This document shows, one piece after another, positions 5,938 to 7,190 of a stretch of 7,190 nucleotides of DNA (its first letter is position 1; each line of letters starts with the position of its first letter). The notes under the pieces were generated by a model. The model was not told where the DNA came from and searched no databases. It saw only the letters and a program-made list of their open reading frames with translations. Location: the NCBI GenBank assembly GCA_049325415.1, contig JBMOLL010000088.1, forward strand, positions 1 to 7,190, given 5' to 3'. Made by a program: the position numbers and the translations under genes. The DNA comes from JBMOLL01 sp049325415. Its GTDB lineage: Bacteria; Bacteroidota; Bacteroidia; Bacteroidales; GCA-2748055.

Positions 5938-6246
5938 TTATTCTTTATTGAATTCCTTTTTCCAGGCTTCGTAAACGCCTATAGTGGCAGCGATAACTTC
6001 ATTTTCGGGGATCCTCAGTTCAGCACCGGTTTTTTTCGCGGTTTCCATAAATACCTTCATCCGCGCCTGGGCAGGATCGTTGGCCAGTTCCTTCATGGAA
6101 TAGGTTCCGAGAACCGTTTCCAGGTTCTTCCGGATAAAGCCCTTAACTGCCAGTTTGTTATAGCCGCTGATCTCGGCCAGTTTGTCGCCCACCCGTTCGA
6201 TCAGGATCTGCTGTTCGGGGGTTCCGATCGTTTTTGAAATGTCCAT
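5938..6246 (-). CDS. Small, probably all-helical protein of unknown function, 102 residues
   Basis: I do not recognise the family. The frame runs from ATG 6246 to the TAA at 5940-5938. The product is charged and lacks cysteine, a signal peptide and membrane segments, so it is probably cytoplasmic. The pattern suggests four or five short helices: TPEQQILIERVGDKLAEIS (9-27), KLAVKGFIRKNLETVLGTY (31-49), ARMKVFMETAKKTG (61-74), then NEVIAATIGVYEAWKKEFN (82-100). It stands alone between a compositional boundary on its 5' side and a strong terminator on its 3' side, so it is likely a single-gene unit. The base composition matches the receptor and GH43 genes, not the AT-rich DNA on its 5' side. No clear promoter was found upstream. 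Confidence 0.7.
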   Translation of the reverse strand: MDISKTIGTPEQQILIERVGDKLAEISGYNKLAVKGFIRKNLETVLGTYSMKELANDPAQARMKVFMETAKKTGAELRIPENEVIAATIGVYEAWKKEFNKE

Positions 6247-6709
6247 ACTACTTCGTTTTATACCGATTAAACTTCATACCCTGCATTACACTCACCCGCT
6301 GGCAAGGAAGCATTTCAACCATACAAAAATCGGAAAATGAGCCTTTTATAAAGCAGGTAATTACCACGATTTTTACGGGGATAAATACCTGTTTCGGCAA
6401 AAGCCTGTCGGTAAACACGAGCTTCAGGAATCCCGGTCGCTTGTTTTGTGCTTACTTAGGATCACAATACACTCCAACAACAACACTTATCTGCGATGAT
6501 ATTTTGTATTCCCCTGGTTATACACTCATTGACTGTAATTTTGATTTTGAAAATGCTACATTAGATAGTTTATTTGACATCAAATACAAATATGAAGTTA
6601 ACATACATGAGGGGTTCTAATTCGATACTGGTCTGGCCCCGTATGAGCTAAATGCAAAATATTTTAAGATTAAAAAGATAGTATTGGCTTAAATTCAATG
6701 AATACTATA
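6247..6709. other. Intergenic region with falling GC, possible gene remnant
   Basis: About 460 bases separate two divergent genes. Composition shifts from the mixed GC of the left part of the window to clearly AT-rich by about 6450-6500. A plus-strand frame is open at 6234-6620, but it begins inside the 5' end of the minus-strand gene and its first part shows no protein-like pattern. Its last 40 or so residues (around CDDILYSPGYTLIDCNFDFE) look more plausible and might be the tail of a decayed gene. No RNA gene, terminal inverted repeat or clear promoter was recognised. A weak TAGTATTG at 6679-6686 could be a -7 element for the gene that follows. Confidence 0.4.
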
Positions 6710-7190
6710 ATGAACAGATTGTCATATATATTGCTGATTTGCATCGCTTTGTGTTCTTGCGGGCAGAATAAACTTGATTTTTGTTCAGAGGATTTAGTAT
6801 TTGAACCTTATACTAATGACATTACAAATACTGATTATTCTGTTTATAGTCACATTTTATCTAAAACTAATCCCGAAACGCAGATATATATACGACAAGT
6901 AACCATTTCATTACAGTTTCCTTTGTACCTTATAAAGTATCAATATGATAGTATTGATGACATTTATGAAAGCTATTCGGTTTATAACAATCCTGAAATT
7001 ACTAATCCAACATCCTATTTGAATGAGAATAAGTTTAATGAGTTTGCAAATACTTGTGTATTGCCGGATAATGAATACTTTCAACTTGATTTAATACCTG
7101 ATATAGAACAATTAACTTTTACACGGATTGGGTATAACGCTGACTCTAGTGAGGCATTTATCTCCCTTAAAGACAGACAGGGTTATTTTA
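6710..7190 (+). CDS. AT-rich lipoprotein of unknown function, 5' part, runs off the window
   Basis: The frame opens at ATG 6710 and stays open to the last base, 160 codons without a stop in very AT-rich DNA, so the gene is truncated by the window edge. MNRLSYILLICIALCSCGQN is a lipoprotein signal with the lipid-bearing cysteine at residue 17. The mature part begins NKLDFCSEDLVFEPY and is rich in Asn, Asp, Tyr and Ile. The last visible part, LTFTRIGYNADSSEAFISLK followed by GYF, recalls small Bacteroidota proteins with an SRVGFN...ALVYV...GYY pattern, but the resemblance is from memory and weak. An in-frame ATG at 6698 would add four residues; 6710 gives a more ordinary signal peptide. Codon use differs sharply from the other genes, which may point to horizontal acquisition. 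Function unknown. Confidence 0.75.
   Translation, partial: MNRLSYILLICIALCSCGQNKLDFCSEDLVFEPYTNDITNTDYSVYSHILSKTNPETQIYIRQVTISLQFPLYLIKYQYDSIDDIYESYSVYNNPEITNPTSYLNENKFNEFANTCVLPDNEYFQLDLIPDIEQLTFTRIGYNADSSEAFISLKDRQGYF

Noticed and set aside
6400..6430. GCCTGTCGG next to GTAAACACGAGCTTCAGG, reminiscent of the repeat words at 259-287 and 388
   Set aside because: There are no complementary arms and no 11-base centre, so it is most likely a chance resemblance.
6640..6710. Possible insertion-sequence end or attachment site at the GC shift
   Set aside because: No terminal inverted repeat, target duplication, integrase or tRNA gene can be seen near the boundary.

Overview
The window looks like chromosomal DNA of a Bacteroidota member. 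The signs are a TonB-dependent receptor with a carboxypeptidase-regulatory-like N-terminal domain, a DUF6660-type small protein ending in WQPPRLG, a glycoside hydrolase family 43 lipoprotein, A-rich leaders in place of Shine-Dalgarno sites, and two exact TATATTTG matches to the Bacteroidota -7 element TAnnTTTG. The genus cannot be told from the sequence. No rRNA, tRNA, transposase, CRISPR array or phage gene was seen.

Layout. Positions 1-430 are non-coding and densely repetitive. A 73-bp tandem array enters from the left edge. It is followed by small hairpins whose arms differ but whose 11-nt centre is nearly the same (GAGCNTGYCGA type). Positions 431-632 are a plainer AT-rich spacer. A 104-residue protein of unknown function follows (633-947, +). 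Next comes a metal-handling pair: a Cys/His-rich exported DUF6660-like protein (1067-1432, +) and, 42 bases on, an 847-residue TonB-dependent receptor with an N-terminal heavy-metal-associated (HMA) domain (1475-4018, +). A probable terminator lies at 4058-4100. On the minus strand are a GH43-type lipoprotein (4130-5227), a small membrane-anchored protein (5395-5709) with its own likely promoter, a strong rho-independent terminator (5821-5854), and a 102-residue helical protein (5938-6246). A compositional change follows. The right end is visibly AT-rich and carries the 5' part of a lipoprotein gene that runs off the window (6710-7190, +).

How the genes work together. The best-supported unit is DUF6660 plus HMA-receptor. 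The cysteine motifs in both suggest handling of a soft metal, most likely copper, at the outer membrane and in the periplasm; the metal is an inference. The GH43 lipoprotein is a separate, convergent transcription unit with no SusC/SusD partner in view. The three small unknown proteins have no context here that fixes a role.

The most unusual non-coding structures are the conserved-centre, variable-arm hairpin family at 1-430, including one element that appears to sit inside another, and the in-frame repeated leader-plus-ATG at the start of the GH43 gene.
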